Shown: positions 32,443 to 43,739 of the stretch, piece by piece
Layout: each line of letters starts with the position of its first letter
Position numbering within the stretch: the stretch's first letter is position 1
Position numbers and translations under genes: made by a program
Notes under the pieces: generated by a model
The model's database searches: none
Seen by the model: the letters and a program-made list of their open reading frames with translations, nothing else
What the model was told of the DNA's origin: nothing
Source of the DNA: Corticium candelabrum
Lineage: Eukaryota > Porifera > Homoscleromorpha > Homosclerophorida > Plakinidae
Direction of reading: 5' to 3'
Assembly (NCBI RefSeq): GCF_963422355.1
Contig: NC_085088.1
Location: 8,895,485-8,959,484 of the forward strand
DNA length: 64,000 bases

Positions 32443-34522
32443 CACTACTGGCCCGCACGCTCGTAAATCGACGTAAATAGCACGTAAATCAAATTTACGA
32501 TCGTCGTATTGAAACCGTAAATTACGCCGATGGTGCTCGTAAATAGGCGTATTCATTCGTAAATAGACGTATTTGTTCGTAAATGGCCACTTTACGTTTA
32601 TTTACGGTTATTTACGTTGCAATTACGAGTTATTTTTTATGTTTGTTTTACGTAGGGTTTACGACTCCATTTACTCTAACTTACGTCAATTTACGTTGTG
32701 AAAACGGTTCATATACTGGGCATTTACGTAAAATGTACGTCTAATTACGGCCTAATTACTTTTCAATTACGGTCATATACGTAGCAGTTACGTAGCATTT
32801 ACGACTGAGTTTTCGTATATATGCATGCAGTAACGCGAGAGTGCAAATTGCCACACCGATATGCAAATTTCCTTTATTACCGAAATAATTATGTTAATTA
32901 CAAAATGATATAATACAAATTACAAAATCACAAGATAAATTAGTTGACAGTTTTCTTGATTCCAAATAATTTTTCCTGCTGAATGAAGAGATTAATGATA
33001 ATGTCATGAACGTACACATGTAGATAATGCTAATACATTTAGTTCCCTTGATGGCAGTTGTCTTCTTCTGCTTCCAGGTAGAATCGTCTTCCCATCGATA
33101 ATTTGAATTATTTCAATCAAAAAAGAATCTGTATCAAAAAAGATGTCTAATTGTAAGTCAGAGTATCTATATATAGCTATTTTTAGAATACCTGTCGTTT
33201 AGCTAGAAGTCCCAGCGCCACGGGGCAGCCCATTGTCATGATTGTTCAAAAGCATGCACCTGTTGCTTGGAAGTGGGTACGCTACCTGCAGCTGTCGCTA
33301 GCCCTGCAGCTTGGAAATCTATTTCACCTGTTACCACAAATTGAATTTAAATATTGTGATAATGAACTACAATTGTCACGTGCACGACAAATACGTAGTT
33401 CCGAGCTTGCAATTGGCGACAGCTGCAGGTTTCCCAAACCTTCATCACCGACTGCCTGTTCGTGATCAAGAGGTGGATGTTGTGATGAGTACTGCGTTGG
33501 TAACGTGGCGCGACATACGGATCTGGAATTCCTAGGATGACGAGGCCGTCGCGATCGTCTAGATGCACACGGGACAAAATTTATCCCAAAACTGCATACA
33601 ACAGTGCAAAACGATAAACACTTACGCTATGTTACGTTCATGGCGTTTTATGCGCTGCCGAATGTCTTGCATAATACCAACTCTACGGTAGACTTTGACC
33701 ACAGGCCTGTCAACATATTTATGCCTACTACATCACCAAAAACTTATCATGTTGACATTACTTTTTGAATCGAAGTTTAGCTCATAGAAGCCTTTTTTGT
33801 ACGTCTCCTCTAGAAAAGGTCTTGCCAGTACTATAGGCAGCTAATCGAATTTCAGCCTAGAGAATGCACGATGTAGTCCACTTAGATCAATTTTAGTCAG
33901 TCATACACTTCATAATTAGATAGCTAGATTCTTACTTGCTTACCGTGTATTGCAACCGCTCTTTGTTGCCTTTCACCAGTTCTAGCGAACCATCCATTCT
34001 TGGCACGAAGCGTCTAATGACAGCTCAACCCCTATCAACCACAATTGTACACTGCGTAGACCCTCCCATGGGCGGCACCTTCAGTTCACACAGATTGACG
34101 GCTCCGTCTAACCTTTGGTCTCTAGCCTTGTGTAGTACTCTGTATACGGCTTACACACATTTGCATGTACTGAACGGCGGTATTATTCTTAATTAATTAA
34201 TAAAGATGCATGTTCAAGAGCTTCTAGACTAATGTCAAATGATGGAGTGTAATCACACAGTGCACGTGTCATTATGACCTAGCGATGTTGCGTAAATCAA
34301 CGTATCTAAATAAGACGTAAATAGACGTAAAATACGAAGACACGTAAATCTTTCGTAATTTACGATCTTCGTAATTTACGTCGCAAAGAGCATGCGCAAA
34401 GCTACACTTCAGACGTAAAATACGACCCAGGATCGTAAATTACGAAATAATTACGTGCCTTCGTATTTTACGTCGATTTACGTGCTATTTACGTCGATTT
34501 ACGAGCGTGCGGGCCAGTAGTG
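32443..34522. mobile_element. Nonautonomous CACTA element A
   Basis: 2,080 bp, from CACTACTGGCCCGCACGC to its complement ending TAGTG. Flanks gta (32440-32442) and tta (34523-34525) are an imperfect 3-bp duplication. Both subterminal zones are packed with direct and inverted cgtaaat motifs, the usual CACTA transposase-binding arrangement. The interior (32830-34280) matches the left interior of CACTA B (43740-45240) but lacks its transposase, so A is a deletion derivative that could be moved by a B-type enzyme. No coding region is supported inside it. Confidence 0.88.
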
Positions 34523-34879
34523 TTAGCTAGAAGCCGCCATTTGTGGCAAATAGAGGGATTACAACTGGCACTTTCATTTACTTTTGAATGTGAGCGTGAG
34601 ATGAAGAGCTCATCAAAGCATTGTCTTTCAATAATATAATTCTAGAATATTTTTACAGATAACAATTCTGTGCTAAACAAACATTGTGAATAAATTCTAT
34701 CTTGCAAATTAATACTGTTACATTAATTAATTAATTAATTAATATCGTGAAACTAACTAGAACTAGATACTTTAAGTATTTTGATAATTTATTTTCATTA
34801 CAAAATAACATGATTACAAAACATAACATGATACAAAACATAACATGATACAAATACAACATTATCTTATATTGTGTTA

Positions 34880-35267
34880 ATTAATACTTTTGTTATGTTA
34901 TATTATGTTGTTTGTATTGTTATGTTATCTTATGTACTGTTGTATTATGTTATGTTGTGTTGTGTTGTGTTGTATTGTGTTATGTTATGTTATGTTATGT
35001 TGTTATGTGATGTTGTATTTAATATGGCTCTTCTCGGGGCTGCAATAATGTGCCTACAAGGTTGTCGCATGAAGCCGAGATTGCAACAACAAGGAGACAT
35101 CGAGCTTGCGGTTGCAAGTAGCTGCTGCCCAGCTTGTCAATGACTAACATCATAACTGTGTAGCTTAGATGTTTCTAAAACTTTTGCTGTATTTACACTA
35201 TGAACTGCACAACTGTGCCCTAGTTTTGTTCATAATGTACGCAGTGCAAATTTATTCAAATACACTG

Positions 35268-35305
<38 letters not shown>

Positions 35306-35760
35306 TAATATGCGATGTTATGTAATGTCATGTTATGGTATGTTATGCTATATTGTGTATTATGTTATGTAGTGTTATTTTCTATTATGTTATGTTATGT
35401 CATGTCATGTTATACTGTATTATGTTGTATTGTGTTGTACTATGTTGTATTATGTTATGTTTAATAATACGTTATGTGTATGTTATGTCATGTTATATTG
35501 TGTTGAATTATGTTATGTAGTGTTGTGTTATGTTATTGTATTTTGTGATGTTGTGTTGTGTTATGTTGTGTTATGTTATGTTATGTTATGTTGTGTTATG
35601 TTATGTTATGTTATGTTGTGTTATGTTATGTTATGTTAATTGACATAACATGACATAGCATAACGTATCATAACATAATACAACATAATAAACACAAAAC
35701 AATAAAATGTAACATAACATAATACAACACAACATAATATAATACAACACAACATAATAC
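34880..35760. repeat. (TTATG)-like satellite turning into its complement at 35640
   Basis: Degenerate tandem of ttatg/ttgtg units on the + strand (34880-35640, interrupted by a retroposon), then cataa/cacaa units (35640-35760). The switch point forms a potential long hairpin. The matching zone on the other arm is 42240-42670. Confidence 0.9.
35027..35301 (+). mobile_element. Retroposon 3' fragment with (TTA)n tail
   Basis: 275 bp ending in about 13 TTA repeats, flanked by an 11-bp duplication tatttaatatg (35016-35026 and 35302-35312). The 5' part has a short frame ending VASSCCPACQ, possibly the last codons of a LINE ORF. The tail and duplication are typical of target-primed reverse transcription. 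Confidence 0.75.
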
Positions 35761-36595
35761 AACATAATGCAAGAGGGAGATAAGGAGGAAGACAGGAATT
35801 TAGAATCACATTCTGTAAGTAGCAGAAAGTACATTTAAGATCTATTCAGTGACAGAACTGCTGTTATGACTGTATTATTTGTGGTATAGCTTGCATTTGG
35901 TTCTGCTGACTAATGTGTCTTTTGTCAATGTTTGTGTTGCTTTATGTGTTTCTTCTCAACACATGCAGTCGCAGTTGTGATTTGCTTTCTTGTAGAATGC
36001 ATTTTCAATGTACATTTGTTTTGGGTTTGCAGGAAAGAATTGAAGTGTTGAGACTTTGTACAAGTGTTGGAAAGAAACATTGTTGATTACACAAGTGAAC
36101 AATGAAATGAGGTACTTTGCATACATTTCTGTATTAGTTCAAATACAATCCACTTTGTTTTATCGGACACAATTGGTTTTGCCTAAACTATGGCGGATTA
36201 ATGGGTTGTCCGATAAAACAATTGTAGCTTTTGAGTTCCATACCTTGGCTTTGGCCTCTTGTCTGAATGTGCTCATGTCTACATTTATGCATCCAAGGCG
36301 CACAATCGTGAACACACACAGCAAACAACGCCTCTATTATTGACATACACCTAGAAACAGGTGTCAAATCCTGTATTTCAAACATTATCTATAAAGCTGT
36401 GACATAAAGCTGGGCACACTACATGAATTCAGATTGCTGTACCTTTTGTCTAATTAAGTTATTAATGCTCTTGCTGTGTCCGCAAATTAACTAAGACATA
36501 GTAACTAAAAGCAAATTTACTGAACAATTGTCAACATAGTAACTAGGCTACACGTATTAATTGTACAAGTAATGACATGTCTAGTGATAGCATTC
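35761..36595. other. MULE interior, noncoding
   Basis: Contains no supported gene. A 60-bp inverted pair (tttatcggacacaa...ttgtccgataaaa, about 36158-36224) could be a tiny MITE. Confidence 0.4.
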
Positions 36596-39110
36596 TTATC
36601 GAGCATTTTGTTTGCTTTGGTCAATGCTGGTTTGGAGACGGTGCAGTCTTTTTGAGCGAATATTTCGCCTTGGCATAATGTTGCGACATATGTTTCTGAC
36701 CCCATGTGTTACGTTGGCTGATGCTATCTGGTGGAAAGAAGGGCGTCCAGCTTTTATGGGTTTTGCTCCATAACGCTTTATGATTCTCCTGCTGACAGAT
36801 GTTGGCTGCACTCTGATTACACGTTTAGTGCATTTGAGTTTATGACCACGCCCCTTTCCAAAGTTATGAAAGGCAGATATTAAAGAAGGCTTGCAGTAAG
36901 ATATCAGTTTCTTAGCGTTCATTCCACTAATTTTCTTGTACTGCTTGCAAAATTCTTTTACTGATTTTAGGAATTCATCATCTCCACTTTCCAGTTTTTG
37001 GTGAATGTCTTCCATTGTGTTTGCAAGACCAGCTGTGACATCATCATATTCACTAGTCATGTTTTGTACTGACAAAGTCTTTTCAATTGACAAGCATTCA
37101 GGATTTTCTGGTGTATCAAAGTCATCTCCCTGAGCTGTAAGGGAAACTTTGAGTGCACTCTCATCTGATGTGATACTCTGCTGGCCTGACAGGAGGCATT
37201 CATTTTCCTGTTTCCATTCTGGTTCAACATCTAAGGTTTCCATGTAGTTGTCTTCTTCCTTTTGGTGAAGGTGGCTGTGGAACTGCAGGGGTAGGGCGTC
37301 TTTTCCAACTGCTACTTGGGCATATAGACGTCATCCAACTGCCGATGCTGTTGGGATTTTGTTGAGACAGTGTCATCGATATTTCAGTGATGCTGATAGC
37401 TGGTGTGCACATGGCTGCCCTTATCTTCCTCTTGGACAAGTGCATGTTCCTGCTCGTAGGTCTACAATCCAAGTCTGGTTCTTTTGTGTTCTGCTTTCAA
37501 CTGTGTAGACATCTTCTGATTCAGTGGCATGGATTGTGTGTGGAAGGGGTGCTTTGTCTGCATTCATTCCTGAAATTGTAAACCGAAGTGCTACAAAATG
37601 ATCTAGTCGGTTGCCAGCCAAAGCAAGTAGTCGACGCTTGTAGTACATATCCATTGTTTTAGTCACAAAATGAAACATTTGAATGGCATTATAAGCCTTC
37701 AACCTATCAAATATAATGTCTTTGGTGATACGAATGACTTGCTCCAAATAGTGGTTGGTATTGTTTCCACGTGTCATGAAGTCTTTTCTGAGACATACAC
37801 ACCATTCATCGCGTCTCTCCCAATACTGCTGCAAGCGTTTTCTAAATAACTTGTGCTGTTGAACTTTCTCATTGCAGTCAATTCAATTCTTGGCAGCATA
37901 AAGCTGCTCTGAAGTCTTGGCAAACAATAGGTCTTTGACCATACTCATAAATAGGAGTCGGTCATTCCTGTCCACCTCAGATGTGGAATTCCATAACCAC
38001 TGCCAAGTACTTTGTAGAAAATGAAATGAACATAGAAACAATGTAGCTTGAGGCCATGTTGCTCTAAGACTTTGCCTTTCACTAGCTGAATCGTCTGTCA
38101 TGATGCCCATAGGTCCAAGCTGTGGTCCTCGCCTGAAAAATGCATCAGGTGGTAAAATTGTTTTCAGGATGCGAAATGCTTCTGTCATAGTTGAGACATC
38201 TTCCCCTGATGTCATCAGTACTGCTAACGGTAGTGCCCCCACAGCAGTTGCGGCGCTGATTATAAAACTGGTGTATTTAACCTGTCCAAGCTGGCAGTGG
38301 CATCGCAAAACACCATCTCTCCGGCTTGCTGAACAAGTTTGTGGACTCTTGCCATAAGAGGTGTGACAATAGCAAGGACAAATGGACTTTCTGTTTGCTG
38401 TTTAACTTCTTTAGGTTTGCAGTAATTAAGGATGGTCTTGGCTGTGGGAAGGTATGTCTAGCTTACTGTCAGTGTGAGCTGTATACTGTTGCATATGTGC
38501 ACTTTGCCACCATCGGCTTCAGTGAATTTGTTGTGTCAATTGATCTCAGCATTTAGCCTTACAAACATTGGCATACCGTTTTCAGCTCCTACTGTCATAA
38601 GCCTCCAACTTCGGAACAATCTCTGGACATCCTGAGTGCTGGGATTGATTGAACGATCTGCTAATACTCTCTCCATAGCTTGGTTTCCATCATATTCTAG
38701 CTGAAGAGACGTGACATATTCATGTCTCGCACTAGATGCAGAATTGACATCTTCAAACAAGTGGACATATGCCTTTCTGTCTGTTTCAGATATTGGTCTA
38801 ATTAAAGCTGAGAGCATGGCCAGAATCTATTGGATGATTGTGATTGAACAACAGTTCACCAAACATGGATATAGTGGATGTTTCATGTGTTTGTCTGGTG
38901 ACATAATTGTGACAGAGTGTGTAGATGGGCAGCCTGTCTTCTTGTCTCTTGTGCTTCTTTCACATCCTTCTCTGACATAGCCAAACTTCTTGATTGGCAT
39001 TTTCTTTATTGGTGTTTTTCTTTTATGTTGGCAGTGCCGAACAGTTTTGAAAATGATTCTTTTCCCTGTTGTGCCATATGCATGCAGTGCCTTTTGTAAT
39101 TCGATATGTT
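36596..39110 (-). pseudogene. MULE transposase with SWIM zinc finger, frameshifted
   Basis: Reading 5' to 3' on the minus strand: a Cys/His DNA-binding region (RHCQHKRK...GCPSTHS, 39070-38900), then NHNHPIDSGHALSALI and an S...ASSARHEY segment (to 38536). The MULE catalytic core is at 38308-37883, with ALPLAVLMTSGEDVSTMTEA and GPMGIMTDDSASERQSLRA (a catalytic Asp) followed by CSFHFLQSTWQWLW. Next comes 37834-37421, ending in the SWIM motif VDLRAGTCTCPRG with a downstream C...H in another frame. The C-terminal tail at 37243-36596 contains RVIRVQPTSVSRRI, seen in relatives. At least four frame changes break it. Confidence 0.82.
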
Positions 39111-39798
39111 GTTTTAGTTTTCTCTTCTAGCTGTTGTATCCATGTCTGTATCAACTTGAAGCCAAAAATGAACTTGAAAAGCACATGGTGGTGCTGCAAG
39201 GAAGGTTTCTAGTTCTAGGTGTTGAAACTTTCAATGATGTATGCACTTGTTTGTGGCAGGTATTCTTTCAACTGTAAGAATTGGTCATTATGTACTGTGC
39301 TTTCAATAGCCGGAATAGAGAGACCTGAAGAGCTTTCTATGCTACTGTTTGCTTGAGAGGTCTTTACTTAATTTGTCCAAGCCTGTAGAAATGTCTTTGA
39401 TCTGTGTCTCTCTACTGCTGACAGTCTTTGCAGTGAGAATGGGATGTTTCTTTGTAACAGCTTTATGTTTCTTGAGAGTTGATTTCCAGATATCAGCTGT
39501 TTCTTCTGCTTCCTTGTGATTGGTCATCATCTTAATGTCAAGCTACAAAATAAAGTGATACAATATTGTTATTTGCAGCAAGAACTGGGAAATTTAATTG
39601 AGTTCTGTACCAGTTTTGTTGCACTCTCGATGTTTTCTACAAGTGGGTGTCTTTGAGTAATATTCAACAATGGTATTTTTCTGGTTGATGCTTTTTCAAG
39701 ATGGTTGAAATCAATGAGTTGAGACATTTGAATGTTGTCATTCAAAATCCATGAAGCCACTGAAAGTCTAATTCGAGGTGAGTGATCAGTTGGCTTCA
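39111..39798 (-). other. Linker region between MULE transposase and Ulp1 frame
   Basis: Two short minus-strand frames (39802-39569 and 39530-39342) encode lysine-rich, coiled-coil-like sequence of no recognised family. They may be exons joining the Ulp1 frame to the transposase in one transcript, or noncoding spacer. Confidence 0.35.
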
Positions 39799-40947
39799 TC
39801 ACAACTTTGCAAGAACTATAGTGACATGTAACTTTTTATCCGATCCTGTCATGTCATGCCAGGTAGAGAAGTTGCTGCAGGATGCCAGGAGACTTGAAAC
39901 AGTTACAGTAACAAGGCCACAAATGGAGGCACAAGTTTGGAGGGGATAGTGCTTACATAAACAGGAACAGACATGGCTACCTTGGCTATCGAAGTTTGTC
40001 ACATGGAAGGCCTTCTTTGACAAACACATTCTTGATTTTGTGGCATTTGACAGTGTATTCAGTACTGGTTTAAATTCAATGTCAATGTTGCTTGGTATGG
40101 GATATCCTAAAGAATCTTCATACCATAAAATCTTTGTTTGCAAATCGATAATTGCAAGTGCCCAATGATTTCCTGACAGCAGACGATTCGTCATCCAGGT
40201 TGTTCCACTTGTCTCATCAAAGCGGACATTAATGGCAAAGCAGATTAGTCTGATGTGCTTTGAGCTAACTGCATCTTCAAGCAACTGTAATTCCCTGCGT
40301 TGCCCTCTAAAGTGGGGTCCATACTGCACAGTATACCTGGTCGTTGTTTTGACATTTTCTATTAAGCAATGAAGAGTGTGCTGCATCACGTCCTCTGTAA
40401 CCCATCTGTCACAAACTAGTGTGGACAACTGCTGTACAGAGAGGTGGCCCATAATAACATCAGAAGTTTTTTGATACCACAGCGTTGTCTTTAATGCACA
40501 TATGTCAGAAGTACTGATTTCTTTCAAGTGTAACTGGTGTCCATTTAAGCCTTTAATTGGTCTGTTGACAATCTGTTCTATTGAAGTAAACCACTCTGTC
40601 TCACATTGGACTTCATACTCAGTTTTCTTAGCTTCATGCAATGTCAAGAACTCTCTAAGGCCTTCTTCATCAAACATACCATAGGGAAATACAGCTCTGA
40701 GGGTTTTGTTTGATGTCTTTATAACAGCTGAGATAGAAGATCTTGGCACATTCTTTGGGGTGGCATGACAAGAATTAAACGAGGGTCGATCTGTACACTT
40801 TGTAGTATGGGAGGTATCAAATGCTCTCAACTGGCAGGCGTCACTAGTCACTGCAGAGTGCAGGTATGTCAAGCATTCATGGCGAAGCAAGCTTGAAGGA
40901 GACCTTGAAAATGAAAACACACAACGTTTATGCATGTCAGATGACAC
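39799..40947 (-). CDS. Ulp1-like (C48) cysteine protease carried by the MULE
   Basis: 382-codon uninterrupted frame. The C-terminal half is an Ulp1/SENP-type papain-fold protease: catalytic His261 in SGNHWALAIID, Asp278 in WYEDSLGYPIP, oxyanion Gln337 and catalytic Cys343 in LQTCASICGL, with the Q-x5-C spacing typical of the family. The N-terminal 200 residues are less typical (an RAVFPYGMFDEEGLREF block). Such proteases remove SUMO or related modifiers; in plant MULEs an Ulp1-like domain was captured alongside the transposase. It lies upstream of the MULE transposase in the same orientation. The true start is uncertain, and this may be one exon of a larger protein. Confidence 0.75.
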   Translation of the reverse strand: MSSDMHKRCVFSFSRSPSSLLRHECLTYLHSAVTSDACQLRAFDTSHTTKCTDRPSFNSCHATPKNVPRSSISAVIKTSNKTLRAVFPYGMFDEEGLREFLTLHEAKKTEYEVQCETEWFTSIEQIVNRPIKGLNGHQLHLKEISTSDICALKTTLWYQKTSDVIMGHLSVQQLSTLVCDRWVTEDVMQHTLHCLIENVKTTTRYTVQYGPHFRGQRRELQLLEDAVSSKHIRLICFAINVRFDETSGTTWMTNRLLSGNHWALAIIDLQTKILWYEDSLGYPIPSNIDIEFKPVLNTLSNATKSRMCLSKKAFHVTNFDSQGSHVCSCLCKHYPLQTCASICGLVTVTVSSLLASCSNFSTWHDMTGSDKKLHVTIVLAKL

Positions 40948-40961
40948 CTGAAGCCATGCTC

Positions 40962-40975
40962 TGTGTGTGTGGTGT

Positions 40976-41054
<79 letters not shown>
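40962..41054. repeat. (GT)n microsatellite
   Basis: Over 40 GT dinucleotides after two gtggt interruptions, located 15 bp upstream of the Ulp1 frame's first ATG. Confidence 0.95.
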
Positions 41055-41058
<4 letters not shown>

Positions 41059-41707
41059 ATCAATTCCTGTTTGAAAGATGTGTACCTAGTAGAGCGTTAG
41101 TACGTACTCTTGCAGTTCACAAAATGCTTATTCAACAAACTCTTGACGTACTGTTTTACTATGTCAATTGCTATTATTTAATTAATTAAGAGAGCAGACA
41201 ACTTTTGAAACTGCCTAATAAAATAATATGGCATACAAGTATATGGTATTCTACATTTAATAATCAAGCAAATTAAAATTTTACCATAATAATAGTAATA
41301 TTAACAGTTGAGTTCAATTTTTTTGGGGTCACAGTTTGAGCTCCTTTGTTACATTCAAACGTCGATATTTGTATTCTAGTAGAACGGTATTGATGTGTTT
41401 GAAAACTAGTCTACAGCCACAAGTTTGATACGCAACGTACTGCCAAGCACACTCCTACAAACTTGAACGTAATTGCATTGTCTCACCTTCTCGTTATCAG
41501 CATCTTGGGATCTATACAGAGTTGCGAAGTAGCCATTCTGCTAGAACAAAGAGCTGTCGTTGATCGTTTTTCGAGTCTGTTGGATTCCCGCGAAGTTATA
41601 ATTTACCCGAATACTCTCGTGCCAATGTTGTCTGGCACGGGACCGAGGAACACCTGCACGTGCACGAAGGCATGCGTATCGAGGATTGATATCCGAATAT
41701 AAAATAT

Positions 41708-41762
<55 letters not shown>

Positions 41763-42239
41763 TATTTCAAAATATGCTACAATACTAGTCTGTTTGAACA
41801 TTATTACATAGAAAAGTTGCACAAGCCGTTCAAACTATGTAGTTGTGTCTGTATGTAGACTACAACAGGTCATGGCCTTAATCTAGAATACATGTATTAG
41901 ATTATAAAGCATTTACACTGACTACATTCTGCGCAGAAACTCAGAAATTTAACTAACACACTAGCAATTACGTCATCATTGTCAATTTGAATTTCCCAAA
42001 TGGACAACATGCATCTGGCAAAAGTTGATGTCTATTTAGTGTTACACAAGCAAGGTGGGAGCAGCAAGGTAGAGGCGAAGATCAACAGTCCTTTACAATG
42101 TGTACCTTTGACCTAGATCAGACCATACTCTAGAAAAATCAGTAAAGAAGAGATCATTTACACACCACAAGAGAGCATCAGATCACCAATACACTCTCTC
42201 ATCCAGCAAACATGCTATCTGTAATCCAATGTCAATGTT
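41055..42239. other. MULE 5' region and (TA)n tract, no gene seen
   Basis: Noncoding. It includes about 23 TA dinucleotides at 41708-41754. It lies upstream of the Ulp1 and transposase frames, so it should contain their promoter, but no motif is decisive. Confidence 0.4.
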
Positions 42240-42670
42240 ATTGTAGTATGTGACGTTGTGTTATGAGGTGTTATATTGTAATGTTGTTTATGTTATATTG
42301 TGTTATGTTGTGTTATGTTGTATTATGTTGCATTATATTGTATTGTTATGTTATGCTGTGTTGAGTTATGATATGTCATGTGATGTTGTTTTGTGTTATG
42401 TTGTACTAGTTATGTTATGCTATGCTATGTCCTGTGGACATACCATAACATAACATTACATATTAAACATAATACAACACAACATGACAAAACACAATAC
42501 AACATAATGTAACATAAGACAACATAAAACAACATAACACAATATAACATGACATAACAACATAACACAACATAATACAACACAACATAATACAAGATAA
42601 CATAACATAATGTAACATAACATAAGTATAATAAACATAATATAACATAATGTAACAAATACATGTTATG
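42240..42670. repeat. (TTATG)/(CATAA) satellite of the right arm
   Basis: Mirror counterpart of 34880-35760. Plus-strand ttatg-type units run to about 42430 and then switch to cataa-type units. Confidence 0.88.
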
Positions 42671-42841
42671 TTCTTTTGCAATGAAAAGAAATTATTAAAT
42701 AACTATCTAGTTAGCTTCACAATATTAATTAATTAATGTAACAGTATTAATCTGCAAGATAGAATTTATTCACAATGTTTGTTTAGCACAGAATTGTTAT
42801 CTGTAAAAATATTCCAGAATTATATTATTGAGAGACAATGC

Positions 42842-43193
42842 CAGAGGCTGATCCAGACGGGGCACTGGGGGCACGTTCCCCCCTTCAGAAATACGTCTTC
42901 TGATTATTTTCGTCAGTCAGTGCATGAACTCAGATTATCCAGTCAACTTGCTTCAACTCGTAACCAAAACTTCCTTACCAGAAAGGCTTTGCTGCAGTTT
43001 TACTTGTCTTCTGTAGTTCTAGACAAAGTCCAGATATCTATACATGTTTCTCGGAACAGAATTTAACACATCTGTCATCTTAATTTAATGGACGTCTAAA
43101 GCAATTTCACATCACTTTTAATGAATGTCACGTCATACTATACCTGATCGGTTTTTGTGACCCCCCTTCGATCGGGTTCTGGATCAGCCTCTG
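42842..43193. mobile_element. hAT-type MITE, 352 bp
   Basis: Inverted ends CAGAGGCTGATCCAGA and its near-complement ending CTCTG. Flanked by a 5-bp duplication aatgc (42837-42841 and 43194-43198). The left MULE arm shows the empty site (catcaaagcattgtc, once), confirming the boundaries. Ends resemble those of the hAT at 14699. No coding capacity. Confidence 0.9.
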
Positions 43194-43739
43194 AATGCTT
43201 TGATGAGTTCTTCATCTCACGCTCACATTCAAAAGTAAATGAAAGTGCCAGTTGTAATCCCTCTATTTGCCACAAACGGCGGCTTCTATAGCTACGCAGT
43301 CAGCCGCGGCTTGCCAACTTTCACTACTGGCCCGCACGCTCGTAAATCGACGTAAATAGCACGTAAATCGAATTTACGATCATCGTAATTTACGCCGATG
43401 CTACTCGTAAATAGACGTATTTATTCGTAAATGGCCACTTTACGTTCATTTACGGTCATTTACGTAGCAATTACGGCTCATTTACGTAGCAATTACGGCT
43501 CATTTACGTTCATTTACGGCTCATTTACGTAGCAATTACGGCTCATTCACGGTTGTTTTACGTAGGGTTTACGACTCAATTTACTCTAACTTACGTCTAT
43601 TGACGTTGCAAAAACCGGTTTATCTACTGGTCATTTACGTAAAATTTACGTCTAATTACGGCCTAATTGCTTTTCAATTACTGTCATATACGTAGCATTT
43701 ACTACCCAGTTATATATGCATGCGGTAACGCGACAGATT

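Larger units (their letters stand above)
32183..35640. repeat. Left arm (TIR) of the MULE
   Basis: Matches, inverted, 42440-50889. Landmarks: gggcccagtttgaaaaat, cacaagtttctgcaagcattc, gtttgtggcaaatagagggat and taatactgttacattaatta. It contains CACTA A, a retroposon and a (TTATG)n zone. Confidence 0.78.

Noticed and set aside
34874-35834. Open frames of Tyr/Val/Leu/Cys/Met repeats in the (TTATG)n zones (also 42250-42681)
   Set aside because: Low-complexity translation of a satellite; frames on both strands and no gene structure.
36158-36224. Tiny inverted pair (tttatcggacacaa...ttgtccgataaaa) as a Tc1/pogo-type MITE
   Set aside because: Only about 65 bp, no TA duplication verified, could be chance; mentioned but not annotated as an element.
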